Positions 23,068 to 33,382 of a stretch of 64,000 bases of DNA are shown piece after piece. Source of the stretch: Gaeumannomyces sp. JS-464 (lineage: Eukaryota; Ascomycota; Sordariomycetes; Magnaporthales; Magnaporthaceae); contig NGZR01000007.1 of NCBI GenBank assembly GCA_002197995.1, forward strand, positions 2,004,399 to 2,068,398, given 5' to 3'. Numbering within the stretch: position 1 is the first letter of the stretch; each line of letters starts with the position of its first letter. The translations under genes were made by a program, and so were the position numbers. Under the pieces are notes generated by a model. The model was given only the letters and a program-made list of their open reading frames with translations, was not told the origin of the DNA and searched no databases.

Positions 23068-25480
23068 ACAGAGGTGAGGACACAACAGTCGGCAATTGTT
23101 TTGTTTTGATTTCTCATCAAAAGGAGGGCCCGGGAGATCGTGACAATATATAATCCTATTTAATTCCAGCGTATTCTGGTATGTCCTATCCTTGGCTGTG
23201 AATGCCTGTAAAGGGCCAAAAGCGGGAGCGGGAAGATGATTCATACGAGGTAGTACGAGGGAAAAAGGCCGGGAGGGGTCCTCGGCGAGGCCTAAAAGGC
23301 CCGCGCGGCGGGCTCCTCCATGTGGTGGGGCGGCGTTGGCAGGACCATCGCCCCGGTCCACGTGACCTCCTCGAGGCCCCCGTGCCGCCACAGCCGTGCT
23401 CTATTTTGGAGTACGTCCTTCCATTTATTCTCATTTTTAGGTTGACTCCAGAATTAGCTATTCATCTCTGCATTCTTGCCTGGAAGGCACAGTTGCTTGT
23501 CATTCTACAAAAGCACAAAGCAGGCAAGTAGACGGCATGTTTAGTCAGCCTGTCATTGGACAGCTGCGTCCAAATGCCACTCCAGCCGGCAGAAAGGTGC
23601 GCGGAAGGCTGCGCCTCCCGGACGGTATGGGCTGGATACATCCGAGTCCAACACAGCACCCCATAAAGCTCTGGTTGGACAGAGTGTCGCATGCAAAACG
23701 CACAAAGGTTGCAGCGCTGTCGGCCAGGAGGTACAACAGAAGACTTCGTCCATATCGCGGCCGCGAACGACGCGTGCGCGTGGTAGCAGTAGTTTGTATC
23801 AGTGCGCGTCCAAGTGGAGATCACCGAGTTGCCCTGTCGCCCCATCTAGGGTCATGCAAAGTTGATGGCCACAGCCCCTCAGCCCTAAAAAGCCGCGTCT
23901 GGCGGGGAGGCAGGGGTCGGATGAACTATGGGGCAGGACGACAGCCAGCAGCCCTGTAACCCACATAAAAAAACGAACAACGGTGCCGAACGAATAACTT
24001 CTTGGCGCACCCACTCAGTACGACGACACAATTATAGGTGCGGAATGGTTAACAACTGAAACGGGGACAACCCGCCAGAAGTCGCACGCGTCCACGTTCT
24101 AACACCACTTATCTGGAAGCAATCGAGCCCATACGGTACCTCACTCGTCCTTTACCAGCATCAGGCCCCTGCACGTGGAGTCAATCGATTGAGCGCGCTC
24201 GGTCAGGCAGCCCTAAAGACTGGCGAGGACCCCGCCGGTTTACTTCTCATCTCTGCAATAACAAAGGCAGCCAGGATCATAACAAGAACCTCGTCGGGGT
24301 CTTGCGGCTAGTACAGGTCCATAAACCCTTATCACGTAGTCTATAAAGTTAAAGAACTGTACACAGGCTATGTGCCTCGTTCACACTCGAAAAGCCGCAC
24401 AGTAGCTCCCGAGATGCAAGAGCAGGACTGCTGCAGCCAATCATTTGTTGCACGGCGTGCTTCGCTGCGCGGCCAAGCATTGGCTGTAGCCGAACGAAGG
24501 GGGCCCTGGTACGCCTTAGCCATGGCGGTCTCTCTTGCGTCTGTCGAAATGTGAGTCTTGTTCGGCCCCGCACCCATGTTTGCAGATAAGGCACGATAAC
24601 CAATCATTCTTAGCCGCCGTCGCGCATGGCAGAGGTCAAACCCCATCGACCCAAACAACTCTTTTCCGCAAAATCTTCTGCCGTCCAACTGACGCCGGTC
24701 TTCAACGCGTCGATTCGCCATTGTGCGGAATGCCGGGCCCTTTCGCGAGTAAAACTACAGCTGTGCACGTCGATGTTCCCTGGCACGGGGACAAGTTGCT
24801 AACCCGCGACTCAGGTGTAAAGCCTCTGCGGAGCCCGCGAGAGAGCGGAGATCTCGACCAGGACACGACGCTCGCGCAGGCTCGGAAAAGACGAATCGGC
24901 GCGACAGCCGGACCCGATCCGCGGCCCCCGAAGCGAACACGATTGACAGAGACGGGCACGTGACACCGTAGAGTTGAGGACGAGAAGGCAGAGTATGCGT
25001 ACAAGATATGGCTAGCCACCTTTGCGCGTGGAGAGTTATGGCTAATTGAGCAACATATGCAGACGGTTTATACTACTCGGAACCCAAGGCTACTGGTTAA
25101 TCCGCCTCACTCCTCCCATATTTTGTCGGATCTCTCCATCGCGAACCCAACCCATTCGTTTCCGAGTGGCTGGAGTCGGCCCCGGAAGCACGGTCCCCGT
25201 CGGATAGCTGTCTTCTCCGTCCAGCCGACCTTACCTAGGGCCCACTGACAACCCCAGTCCTGCTCGACTCTTCCCTGCTGGCGAATGTGCTTTATTTTCC
25301 GGGCTTCACTGACATTCCTTCACTGACATTCCGTGACAGAATAACGCATTCTGGCAAGAGTGCGTACCTCCCCACGCCACCCCCTGACTTTCGTTTGCAG
25401 CTCCGGCACCTCGTTGCCCGCCGTCGCGCGCTAGCCGCCTACCGATTATAGTTATATCGAGCATAAGATTCTTCCCAAGT
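23068..25480. other. Normal-GC block without a recognised gene
   Basis: RIP-type bias ends sharply near 22755. Several overlapping ORFs (for example 23534-23959 and 24535-24963 on +, 23462-23845 on -) have no family resemblance and open frames on both strands, as expected from GC-rich DNA. A possible small intron with GTGCGT donor at 25359 and TTTGCAG acceptor at 25394-25400 precedes a short open tail ending at about 25450, but no upstream exon could be assigned. Confidence 0.35.
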
Positions 25481-25489
25481 ACCCGCAGG

Positions 25490-25785
25490 CGACTGGTCGT
25501 ACCCGGCCAACAAGCTCGGCTTGTTGATGCGCTTTATCACGTCTACTTTGCGCGCGCGACCAAGGCGCGGGTGGTAGGCGTGGATGGAAGTTGCTTAATG
25601 GACGCCGTGGGATTCGCTTTCGGTTAATGCCTCGAGGACCTCCGCCACATAAGGGGCCCCTAATCGCGAGACATCGAGCAGCCTTGGAGTCGGAATCGAG
25701 CCTACATCACCAGCAACCACCAGCACAAACCTAAACCAGTCTGCATGCCAGGAAAGGTTGTTCAAGAAGGGCTAAGGCCGGCTGC
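25490..25785 (+). repeat. Arm 1 of an inverted repeat pair
   Basis: This stretch matches the reverse complement of 29590-29930. Shared blocks include gatgcgctttatcacgtc, gcctcgaggacctccg and cttggagtcggaatcgagcc. The copies differ by substitutions and small indels, so the pair is old. It has no recognised family. Confidence 0.8.
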
Positions 25786-26318
25786 TATTCCCGCATCGTA
25801 AAGGTCTGGATCGATAGTGGTGCTGCGCGAGGGCCTGCCGCGGGCACGACGATGACCTGCGTTCAGCAACAGGATTATGTACCTTGCTTGGGATATAAAC
25901 AGGAACGCACTGGTCGAGGTCTTTCAACAGTGCCTTAGCCATCTATATTAAGTCGACTTTTCCGTGATTTCCGATTCTGATATGGTCGTGGTTCCCCATC
26001 TCAACTTATTCAACATCCCGCTGACCATGTTGCGTACTTAAATTCGCAGGGCATCACTTGAAGCTCGCATCCTGGAAGGGGCCTACGACAGTTCAATTTC
26101 AACATTCTAGACTTTCCACAACTTTCACTCCATCCAATGGAACTCAAGCACAGCACCACCGCAAAGTCGGACCAATCCTTGAATGAAGACCACAGCGCCC
26201 GAATCCATAGGATGGTTAAGACACCTGGTCTCGAGCGGCTCATCTCCCGGATCCGCGCGGGCGGCTGCAAACCCAGACTTCGGCCGATCGATCGGTTTGG
26301 CTTCGTAACGGTACCGGC

Positions 26319-27044
26319 TCATACAACGCTGGTATCTCTGGACGCCGCTTCCAAGATACGGTAGACTTCAGCTTTGACTTGCTGTCGTGTCATGCCCCGA
26401 AAGCGAGTGACATATTGAACGTTCTTCTGCGCAATCGGGATTGACTTGGCAGTATCAAGCCAGTAACAAAAGCGACCGGTGCGGCTGAAAGAGCCGTAAA
26501 CCTTTTGCCGCCCTCCATCCAAACGTCGCGACCAACCCAGTTTGACCAATCCATCCAGTATTTGAGGAGGGATCCTGGTTTGTCGGTGTGGTGCGCTGGA
26601 TCGCCGACGGTTTCGGAGAGGCGTCGATATAGCGCCTCCGTGAGATCTGCGCTTCGGGCGTGAAGGGCCCCGGTTACTCAAAGTCCTCGCTCGGGCTTTG
26701 GTTCTTTGGTCAGCGGGTGGTCCTCTGGCCGTATTCTGAACAGTTGCATTACCAACGCAAACCGCTTTTTCCAGGGCGTGACCTCGGTTGACAGTACCGA
26801 GATAAACGACGTCGTCGTCAGGCACGCCATTCTGCGGTGGGGCATGATGTCGTTTGACCGTGCCGAGATATAGGACGTCGTCAAACACGCTCTTTTCTGG
26901 TAGTGCCGGCACACGCTTGACTCGACCTGCGTGGTCATGCCGTACAGGCATTATTGCCAGAACGAAATAACTGCGTTGAACGTTTCGTTTCTCAGGCTGG
27001 CAAGGAGGGCGGAAATAAGGCGTGAAACGCGGAAAGATTCGCAA
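26319..27044 (-). CDS. Hypothetical protein with repeated SUMO-interaction-like motifs
   Basis: This 241-codon ORF belongs to no family I recognise. Residues about 43-100 hold an imperfect duplication: VFDDVLYLGTVKRHHA followed by PDDDVVYLGTVNRGHA. Each unit has acidic residues next to a hydrophobic V/I-V-x-L core, the layout of SUMO-interacting motifs (inference). A basic Arg/Lys/Ser-rich middle (about 115-150) could be a nuclear localisation or nucleic-acid-binding stretch. The C-terminal 80 residues (ILDGLVKLGWSRR onward) look folded. The ATG at 27044 is the first in frame; an internal Met at residue 32 is an alternative. The only shadow ORFs are shorter. It may be a real gene or one exon of one. 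Confidence 0.45.
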   Translation of the reverse strand: MRIFPRFTPYFRPPCQPEKRNVQRSYFVLAIMPVRHDHAGRVKRVPALPEKSVFDDVLYLGTVKRHHAPPQNGVPDDDVVYLGTVNRGHALEKAVCVGNATVQNTARGPPADQRTKARARTLSNRGPSRPKRRSHGGAISTPLRNRRRSSAPHRQTRIPPQILDGLVKLGWSRRLDGGRQKVYGSFSRTGRFCYWLDTAKSIPIAQKNVQYVTRFRGMTRQQVKAEVYRILEAASRDTSVV

Positions 27045-27924
27045 GATTTCACTGCAAACCTAATGCAGGCGAGAGGGGGATGCCGTGTTTGAACAAGTGC
27101 GGTTTCTTATCTGCGGGGTGCATTGCTATCATCCCGTGACAGCACGTCGCGTAAACACATCTCCGGGGACACCAATATTCTCACAAAAGAGCCACGGTGT
27201 GGTTCTCCCGCAAAGCAATTTATCTGCAGCGATAAGCCTCGGCCCGAGGGGAAGCGGATCTTCGGGATCCTGATGGCTGTAATCAACGTCGGCTTCCCTA
27301 ATAGCTACGGTCGGTCTACGGTCGGTGTTGGCATCGCCGTGATCGGGAAGGACTTGGGCGGCCGGACCGGCCCAGGTGGCCACACGGCGACCCTGTTCCC
27401 GGCGCCCCACCCAATGGCCCAGCCGCCGAAGCGCCCCTCCCAAGTCTGCAGGCAGAGGACCAGTACCGCGGCAACCGGCTTCAGTACGAGACGGAGTGCA
27501 ACACGGCCGGCTGGGCGCTGGCAAAGCTTAATCCTCTGCTGCGCAGCAAGCGGGGTCTGATCCAGGTGGCGGTGGCCAGGTGGCGTAATGCTACGGTACG
27601 CCTTCCCGGCCAACCGTCTCATGCAGTACCCACTAGTGCCAACTCCGACCCACAGCTTGTTCGTCCAGGTTCTGTAGTCAGCAAAGCGGGACCGCTGGTT
27701 GTTGCATTGGTATGTACCCTGCGCTTAACGTAAGGCGCGTGGAAGCGAATGACCGCGCTGGAAGCGACGTCCACAACGCCTCCCAAAACGCTGCGGTCAA
27801 TCACCTTCGCCATTCACTCGCCGGTATTCTCCGGCACATAGAACAACATTCTCTCCTCAATTCCGCTGGACAGAATTTCGGTCCAGCCTGGACACTCAGA
27901 ACGGCATTTCGCTTTTTGTCGCTG

Positions 27925-27986
27925 CCCACGGGAAGCTGCATGGAGCCCACGGGAAGCTGCATGGAGCCCACGGGAAGCTGCATGGA
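27925..27986 (+). repeat. 21-bp minisatellite, three units
   Basis: The unit cccacgggaagctgcatggag starts at 27925, 27946 and 27967 (the last lacks one base). The first two are identical. A multiple of three, it would encode a 7-residue repeat in any frame, but no convincing gene surrounds it. Confidence 0.9.
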
Positions 27987-29044
27987 CGCGACGTGTCCAA
28001 TTAGGGCTGGCGGGAAAGTTCATGGTCTCCCGTCAGCACCTTCCAACTCCACCTCGGCATTCGAAGTCGTCGCAGAAGCAGACCCTAGCACGACCGAGAG
28101 CATCTGGACCGAGGTCCGCAAGGCAAGAAACATGTCGCACCGTGGGAGCGGTCCCGCCCGGGGCGCCCGCGCACGGCGCGGTGGGACTCCGCACGAGCTG
28201 GCTCGGAAGCCGGCGAGTCGAGCCCATCAGTAGCGCCCTTGCCATTCCTGTCCATAACCCTGCTCTCAGCTCCCAGCTCCAGCGCCCGTGCACCCGCTCC
28301 TGCCCGCCTGCTTGGTGTTGTTTGCCCCTCGTCGCGACGGCACTAGCGCGTCTAGCCTAACACACTGACCGTCTTCCCCTGTTCCAGTTCCGTCAGCCTC
28401 ATCACGTCAGCGCATCATCAAGTACCCATCACACCGCGGCCCAAGCTAGGCTCGGCCCTGCGCAGTCCCTGGCCGAGATCCACGCGCTCGCTGAATCGCG
28501 CATGCCGTCAATAGAGTTGGTTCCCCCAAGCCTTTATCGTCTTCTTCTTCGCACCGTCTCGTTGCTGCGCCCCAGCTCCGCCCACGGCAGCGCTGCATGC
28601 AGAGCATCCGACCGGGGGCGACTCAACCCACTACCGTACCAATTTTGCTCCAATTAATCGCAAATCCCCGCCCTCTGGCGCGTTCCGTCCTCCGGCACTC
28701 TACGTGGTAGCACAATCACCAGCAGCCCACCCAACATCAACAACCTCGCGCGCAGCTCCACCCCGCGTCGCGTTACCCGCTAACCCAGCCCGCGACAACC
28801 TTTTTATCAGATCCATCCTGTCCCACAGCCAGCTCTTTGAGCAGGTGCGTGCCATCCTACAGATGTCATCGCCTAAACCTAGCCCCAGCCCTCCGGCTGC
28901 CCAAAACGTTGCCGTCGCGTCTGCCGGGGTGGCTCTGCCCGATTCAGGCTCGGACGCCCCCTGTCGCCAGCACCGCGACCGCGTCGCCAGCCCAGGAGAA
29001 CGCACATCTGCCCAGCGCTGGGCTCCCTCTACAACATGTAACCC

Positions 29045-29572
29045 ATGCGATTCCCGGCGCCCGATCCCCAGCCGTACCCCGGCATGGCCCCTCCCCCGTC
29101 GCCGGAGCCGTCGCCCACAGCCAAGCAGCTATGCGCTGAGCTGAGCATATTTGTGCATCCAGGCCCGGCCATTAAGAGGATCCGCGCCCTAAAGCACCTC
29201 GTCTCCAGGTTCTTTCCCACCATGCCTTGCAAGGCCAAAACCTCAGTGGACCTCGACCTGCACTTCGGCACCAAGTTCTACCGGAGGGCCGTCAAACTCC
29301 CTATGGTCTGGAAGCACACAACTTCCCGTTGCTACTCCTTCGACTCGGCCGTCACGCGTCCAATGTCGTCTTCTCAGGACTCGTGTCCCGGCGAGCCGGA
29401 CCTCGACAGCGCCAGCAAGTTTATCCAGAACGCGCCTCTGCTTGCCTACAGTCACCGAGTTTTTTGGCCGGAAGTGACCTTGAACACCAACTGCGCCATC
29501 TTCCTCGTCGGCGCCATTCTGATGGTAGTGGCCACCCACCGGCTCGACTACATCTGTAAGAGCCTTGGCTGA
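29045..29572 (+). CDS. Hypothetical protein, 175 codons
   Basis: No family is recognised. Codons from about residue 45 on favour C in the third position (GAC CTC GAC CTG CAC TTC GGC ACC), which supports this frame over the overlapping ones at 28704-29144 and 29227-29559. A Pro-rich N-terminus (residues 4-25) precedes a mixed alpha/beta-looking body, and residues about 150-163 (CAIFLVGAILMVVA) are hydrophobic enough for one membrane segment close to the C-terminus. The true 5' end may include an upstream exon. Confidence 0.4.
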   Translation: MRFPAPDPQPYPGMAPPPSPEPSPTAKQLCAELSIFVHPGPAIKRIRALKHLVSRFFPTMPCKAKTSVDLDLHFGTKFYRRAVKLPMVWKHTTSRCYSFDSAVTRPMSSSQDSCPGEPDLDSASKFIQNAPLLAYSHRVFWPEVTLNTNCAIFLVGAILMVVATHRLDYICKSLG

Positions 29573-29589
29573 GCCCCGGGACTTATTGC

Positions 29590-29930
29590 TAGTCCAGAAG
29601 CCGACCCCAACCCTTGTTGAACAACCTCTCCTGGCACACAAACTGCTTTAGGTTGGTAGGTGGTGGTGGTTGGTGATGTAGGCTCGATTCCGACTCCAAG
29701 GCTGCCCGGTATCTCTTGCGTTTAACATCGTGGGCGGCTTGTCTCGCCATGAGGGGCGCCGCTTGTGTGACGGAGGTCCTCGAGGCAGTGACCAAGAGCG
29801 AATCCCACAGCCTCCATCAAGCAACTTCCGCCTACGCCTAACACAGCGCCTCGGTCGTGCGCGCGCAAATTCGACGTGATAAAGCGCATCGACGAGCCGA
29901 GCTGGTTGGCCGGATACGGACCAGCATCGC
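29590..29930 (-). repeat. Arm 2 of an inverted repeat pair
   Basis: This is the inverted partner of 25490-25785, about 3.8 kb away. A weak open frame of 68 codons (29589-29795, minus) runs through it, but the partner does not keep it open, so coding is unlikely. Confidence 0.8.
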
Positions 29931-30159
29931 ACGCCTACGCATGACCAGCTAGCGTGCAGGTTATAAACAACGGCAGACTTTGCCTGAGAATGCTGCGTGC
30001 ACATCCATCTCTCGTCAGCTACAGCGGGATCCAAGCAAAGAGCGCCCCGCAAGAAGCGGATCGAGTTGCTAGTCCTCAGTGGCCGAGGCAACGTCCCTAA
30101 ATGTGCATGCATGTAGGTGAGGATGGGTTGCCGTCCTCGTCCCGCCCCTTGATCACGAT

Positions 30160-30490
30160 GGCGTCCCTGAGATGCGCCATGCCGAGCTGCGGCGGAGCGA
30201 AGCGCAGCGCCGCCAACCCCGTCGTCCAGGTCGTCCAGGTCGTCGGCGGCACCGTGCTTTAGGCCACCGGCAAGACCGAAGAGGCGGTGGCGCTGCTGTC
30301 GCAGCGCATGGGGACCGTACGTCGCCGTCTGCTTCTTCCATCTTCCTCGTCGCAATGCATTGAAGCTGACTGCGTCCTGGCTCCGCTTTTAGCGTTTGTC
30401 GCCCCCCTCAGTCTCGTTATCCAAGTGGTCACCGGCCGGACAAGGCGACACGACGAGCCCCGCCGGCCGCATTTACCCCGACCGTGGTAC
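30160..30490 (+). pseudogene. SEC28: Coatomer epsilon subunit fragment, copy 2 (internal exon plus intron)
   Basis: It shares a roughly 250-bp block with 11280-11545 at high identity, ending in both near the sequence cgtggtac. The translation reads VVGGTVL-stop-ATGKTEEAVALLSQRMG; the stop replaces the conserved Gln (CAG to TAG at 30261-30263), and copy 1 has a stop in the same codon. After the coding helix comes a GTACGT donor-like site at 30319, and candidate acceptors lie near 30389 and 30410, after which a short SLVIQVV stretch resembles the next exon. This copy lacks the N-terminal part present in copy 1 and is much less RIP-mutated. Confidence 0.7.
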
Positions 30491-30969
30491 GACTTTCCCG
30501 CAAGGCAGAAGATATGGGACCTGCTTTCCGAGCCGTCCTTCGCATCCCACCCCCCTACTCCCCAGCAGGGCAACAAGGCCGCTCCGAAAAAGAAGGACTC
30601 CAAGGCTAGGGACAAGGTAAGTCCCGTCCCGTCACGAAAGGATCACCATCCTCTCGTAGTGGACCCACCAGTGCGCGTGCTTCCCCGTTGTCCCTCCCTA
30701 GCATACGGACCCGAACCAATTCGGCATGGGTGATGTGGTAAGCTCCGCCTACCTTGCCAGCATGTCGAACATGCCAGACAGTACTGACAAGGCCTGCCTG
30801 CTGCTTAGGACTTTGTAGGCAGTGACTTCGCCAACCGCTTACTTCGACAGACGTTCTCACCGACTTCGACTTTGACGCGTTCCTGCACGACAACGGTGAA
30901 GAAATCGGATTCGATTTTAACGCCACTACCTTCGGAATGGAAGGCGCAGGCGAGATTGGGGCAGCGTAG
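30491..30969 (+). pseudogene. Exon series resembling the C-terminus of a Som1/Flo8-type LisH regulator
   Basis: Reading through two good introns gives KKKDSKARDK (ends 30615), GTAAGT donor 30616 to CCTAG acceptor at about 30702, then HTDPNQFGMGDV. A second GTAAGC donor at 30739 and a GCTTAG acceptor at about 30810 lead to DFVGSDFAN. After a frameshift the tail reads LTDFDFDAFLHDNGEEIGF and stops at 30967-30969. The acidic-aromatic FDFDxFL tail is reminiscent of Som1/Flo8-family transcription regulators, from memory of the family, not a search. It is directly joined to the SEC28 fragment, so the two pieces come from unrelated genes. The frameshift near 30840 makes it a pseudogene. Confidence 0.35.
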
Positions 30970-31321
30970 GGGTCTTGCTCGCTCGAGCTGCCCGCTGCCG
31001 CCATGGGCCAGCCTGTGACCCGCAAAATGAGCCCTGCTCGGGGTCCTGAGGACGTCAATGCTCTGGGGCTGCGGCTCAGGTTGCGGCTCCCGTTTGGTGA
31101 TGCCTAGCGGCGCCGTCAGGGTGTGGCACTCGTCCTTCTGGCTCGGCTCCTCGAGGGGCACCCTCACGTCGAAGATGCTCGAGGGTCCTGCGGTCTGGTA
31201 GTCGGGCGAGTGCGCGTCCTGCTCGCCCGTTGCGAGGTCCCTGCCCAGCAGGTCCGCCGGAAGATCTCGAGCGACTCGGCGGGTTTGTATTCGGGACTTA
31301 TTTTTGCCGAGGACAGGATTG

Positions 31322-33382
31322 TCAGCTCTGACACACGGCTACTCCGTCAAGGAATTTGCTTAGGACGTAGGTATCAGGGGGATTTGAACTGGTAAAGGTG
31401 ACATAACAGTATTTACCGACGCTCGCATACAAAAATTGACATTTTTCCACGCTACTTTTTCCCAATATAAAGCTTAAACTACCTCTTTCCGCTTTTGAAT
31501 CGCGCCCCCGCCCGTTCGAAACTGGCGTAGACTGTGGAGCGCCGACTACTACCTCGGCGCGTATATCTTGTCTATTGTCCTCGGGCCTGGGTCTGTTATT
31601 TTGGAAATTGGGTCTGCTGTCCTCGGAGCTGGGCCTGTTGTCCTCGGAGCTGGGCCTGTTGTCCCCAAAGCTGGGCCTGTTCTCGGAGCTGGGTCTGTTG
31701 TTTTCGGAGTCGGGTCTGTTGTCGGGGCCGGGTCTGCTGTCCTCTGAGTTGCTTGGAAGATGTGTCACTGATGTCAGACCGTTTTGGGCGGTATCGGCAT
31801 CCTCGTCCAGTAGTGGTGAGTAGAGCCTCTGTACGATAATGTCGAATGCTGCCGGCGCGGAGCTGGCGGAGCTATTTGCCCTGTCTGAAGGTGCTGGCTT
31901 TGGCTCGGATCGAAAAGTATCAGCTGCTGGCTGCTCGGCATTTGCGCTGCGTCTGCTAGGTTCAAAGGTGCTTGCAAGGAGGCCAGCTGATGCTATTACC
32001 GCTAGGGCTTCTTGGCTGCCCTCCGCTTGGCTTTGATCTCCGAATCCGTCTCCGGCATTAGAAAATGGGCCAGAATCCGTTGCAGACGACTGATTGTTGA
32101 TAGCGGTGGCTGACTCATGCTGGTGGAGCAATCTGAACGCGAACGCCAACGCAGTCGCATGGCCTGGAAGATGACTGGTGGTGCTGTCGTTGAGGTCGAG
32201 TGGTTGGATATTGTTTGCGGCTACCCACGAAAGCATCTTCCCTTTCTTGGGAATAGAGAGTTTACCTTCGGAAGGCAACTGAACGTCACCGGTAAAAAAC
32301 AGGAAGGGGAATTTGCGCTGGGAAGCCTTTGTGCCGCCATCTTGGTAGTCTTCGTTCCAGCCCAGGATCTTGTTCGTTCGCGTGTGAGTGCGGTAGCATA
32401 TGGGAATGCTGCGCACCAGGCCTGTGTCGTAAATGGAGCCTAATATGCCCACTGCGTCGAAGCTGTCGGTCGGAAGGCACAAGGCTACGAATGGAGTGCC
32501 GGAGCGAGTGCTGGAACGGGTTTTCGCGCCGGCGTGCCAGTAAACTTGGTAGAATCCGCCACTGATAGGCTGGATGCTGGTTTTTGGGTCGCTGGTAAGG
32601 CGTTGTTGAGGCTGATCGACTGCGTGGTTGAGCTGATCGACTGCGCGGTTGCTCTCGTCGACCTGTTCCTGCGTGCAGTTTTGCACACGGAAGCCAAGCT
32701 CTTTGATGGCATTTTCGTGTGTCCCGGTCATGCCATGGCTTTTGCTGAGATGTTTGCCAGCTCCTTGGACAGGATTTTGCTGTTGAAAGTTTTGCCGTGG
32801 TGGTTGCACCGTAATATGTAAAAGCGATGAGAAGCCGCTGGCCAAGGGACGATACGGTATTGCCCCAAAAACGTCCTCAAAGCTGATCGTTTTCTCGGTT
32901 CCGTCACTCGTCGCCTCCCCGACTTTGCGCGCTCTCACACCGCCGGAGCCGACTGTCTGCGCGTCTCTCCGATGCCTCTTTTTGAGACGCTCGAGATTGC
33001 TTTCCGCTTTTGCTAGCTTGCGCTTTCGAAGCGCTCTTGGCGAGTCTAACGCTGCACTTATCGATCCGTTATGGCTGTGCGCCAATCTGTTGTCGTTTTC
33101 CGACTCGCCGTCGTCGTCTTCCGACTCGCCGTCGCTATAATCCGACCCGTTATCGTTGTTTCCGGGCTCGTTATCGTTATTTACCGGTTGGTCGTCGCTA
33201 TAATCCGACCCATCGTCGCTGTTTTCTGACCCGTTGTCTTCTGACCCGTCGTTGTCTTCTGACTCGTCGTTGTCTTTTGACCCGTCGTCGTGGCCCGATC
33301 TGTTGTCGCTCGACAAGCGGTCGCCGGTGTTCCGTCCTTCTCGCACGCCGGGGCCGATAATTAGCGCCTGGCAGGCAGCCAA
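31322..33382 (-). CDS. Hypothetical 686-codon low-complexity acidic protein
   Basis: This is the longest open frame in the window. Residues about 25-105 form an Asp/Asn/Ser/Gly/Glu-rich tract with DNGSEDN- and SDYSD-type repeats. Residues about 115-140 are basic (RKRKLAK, KKRHRR), probably a nuclear localisation signal. A more ordinary middle runs from about 270 to 400 (GGFYQVYWHAGAK, FPFLFFTGDVQLP, WVAANNIQPLDL). Residues about 555-600 are a tandem repeat of the NRPSSED type. No catalytic motif or known domain was recognised. It could be a nuclear or chromatin-related protein by composition, or a repeat-rich orphan. It sits in normal-GC DNA without RIP damage, so it may be expressed. Confidence 0.6.
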   Translation of the reverse strand: MAACQALIIGPGVREGRNTGDRLSSDNRSGHDDGSKDNDESEDNDGSEDNGSENSDDGSDYSDDQPVNNDNEPGNNDNGSDYSDGESEDDDGESENDNRLAHSHNGSISAALDSPRALRKRKLAKAESNLERLKKRHRRDAQTVGSGGVRARKVGEATSDGTEKTISFEDVFGAIPYRPLASGFSSLLHITVQPPRQNFQQQNPVQGAGKHLSKSHGMTGTHENAIKELGFRVQNCTQEQVDESNRAVDQLNHAVDQPQQRLTSDPKTSIQPISGGFYQVYWHAGAKTRSSTRSGTPFVALCLPTDSFDAVGILGSIYDTGLVRSIPICYRTHTRTNKILGWNEDYQDGGTKASQRKFPFLFFTGDVQLPSEGKLSIPKKGKMLSWVAANNIQPLDLNDSTTSHLPGHATALAFAFRLLHQHESATAINNQSSATDSGPFSNAGDGFGDQSQAEGSQEALAVIASAGLLASTFEPSRRSANAEQPAADTFRSEPKPAPSDRANSSASSAPAAFDIIVQRLYSPLLDEDADTAQNGLTSVTHLPSNSEDSRPGPDNRPDSENNRPSSENRPSFGDNRPSSEDNRPSSEDSRPNFQNNRPRPEDNRQDIRAEVVVGAPQSTPVSNGRGRDSKAERGSLSFILGKSSVEKCQFLYASVGKYCYVTFTSSNPPDTYVLSKFLDGVAVCQS
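31590..31755 (-). repeat. Coding tandem repeat (NRPSSED-type units)
   Basis: The plus strand shows units of about 24 bp such as gagctgggcctgttgtcctc repeated with variation, encoding an Asn-Arg-Pro-Ser-Ser-Glu-Asp motif in the 686-codon ORF. The first units are near-identical, so repeat number is likely to vary between strains. Confidence 0.8.
33070..33310 (-). repeat. Coding acidic repeat tract
   Basis: Imperfect repeats on the plus strand (cgttgtcttctgacccgtcg and similar) encode runs of Asp, Asn, Glu, Gly and Ser near the N-terminus of the 686-codon ORF. Confidence 0.7.

Noticed and set aside
29648..30355. 235-codon minus-strand open frame
   Set aside because: It crosses the inverted repeat arm and the SEC28 fragment on the opposite strand, and no motif supports it.
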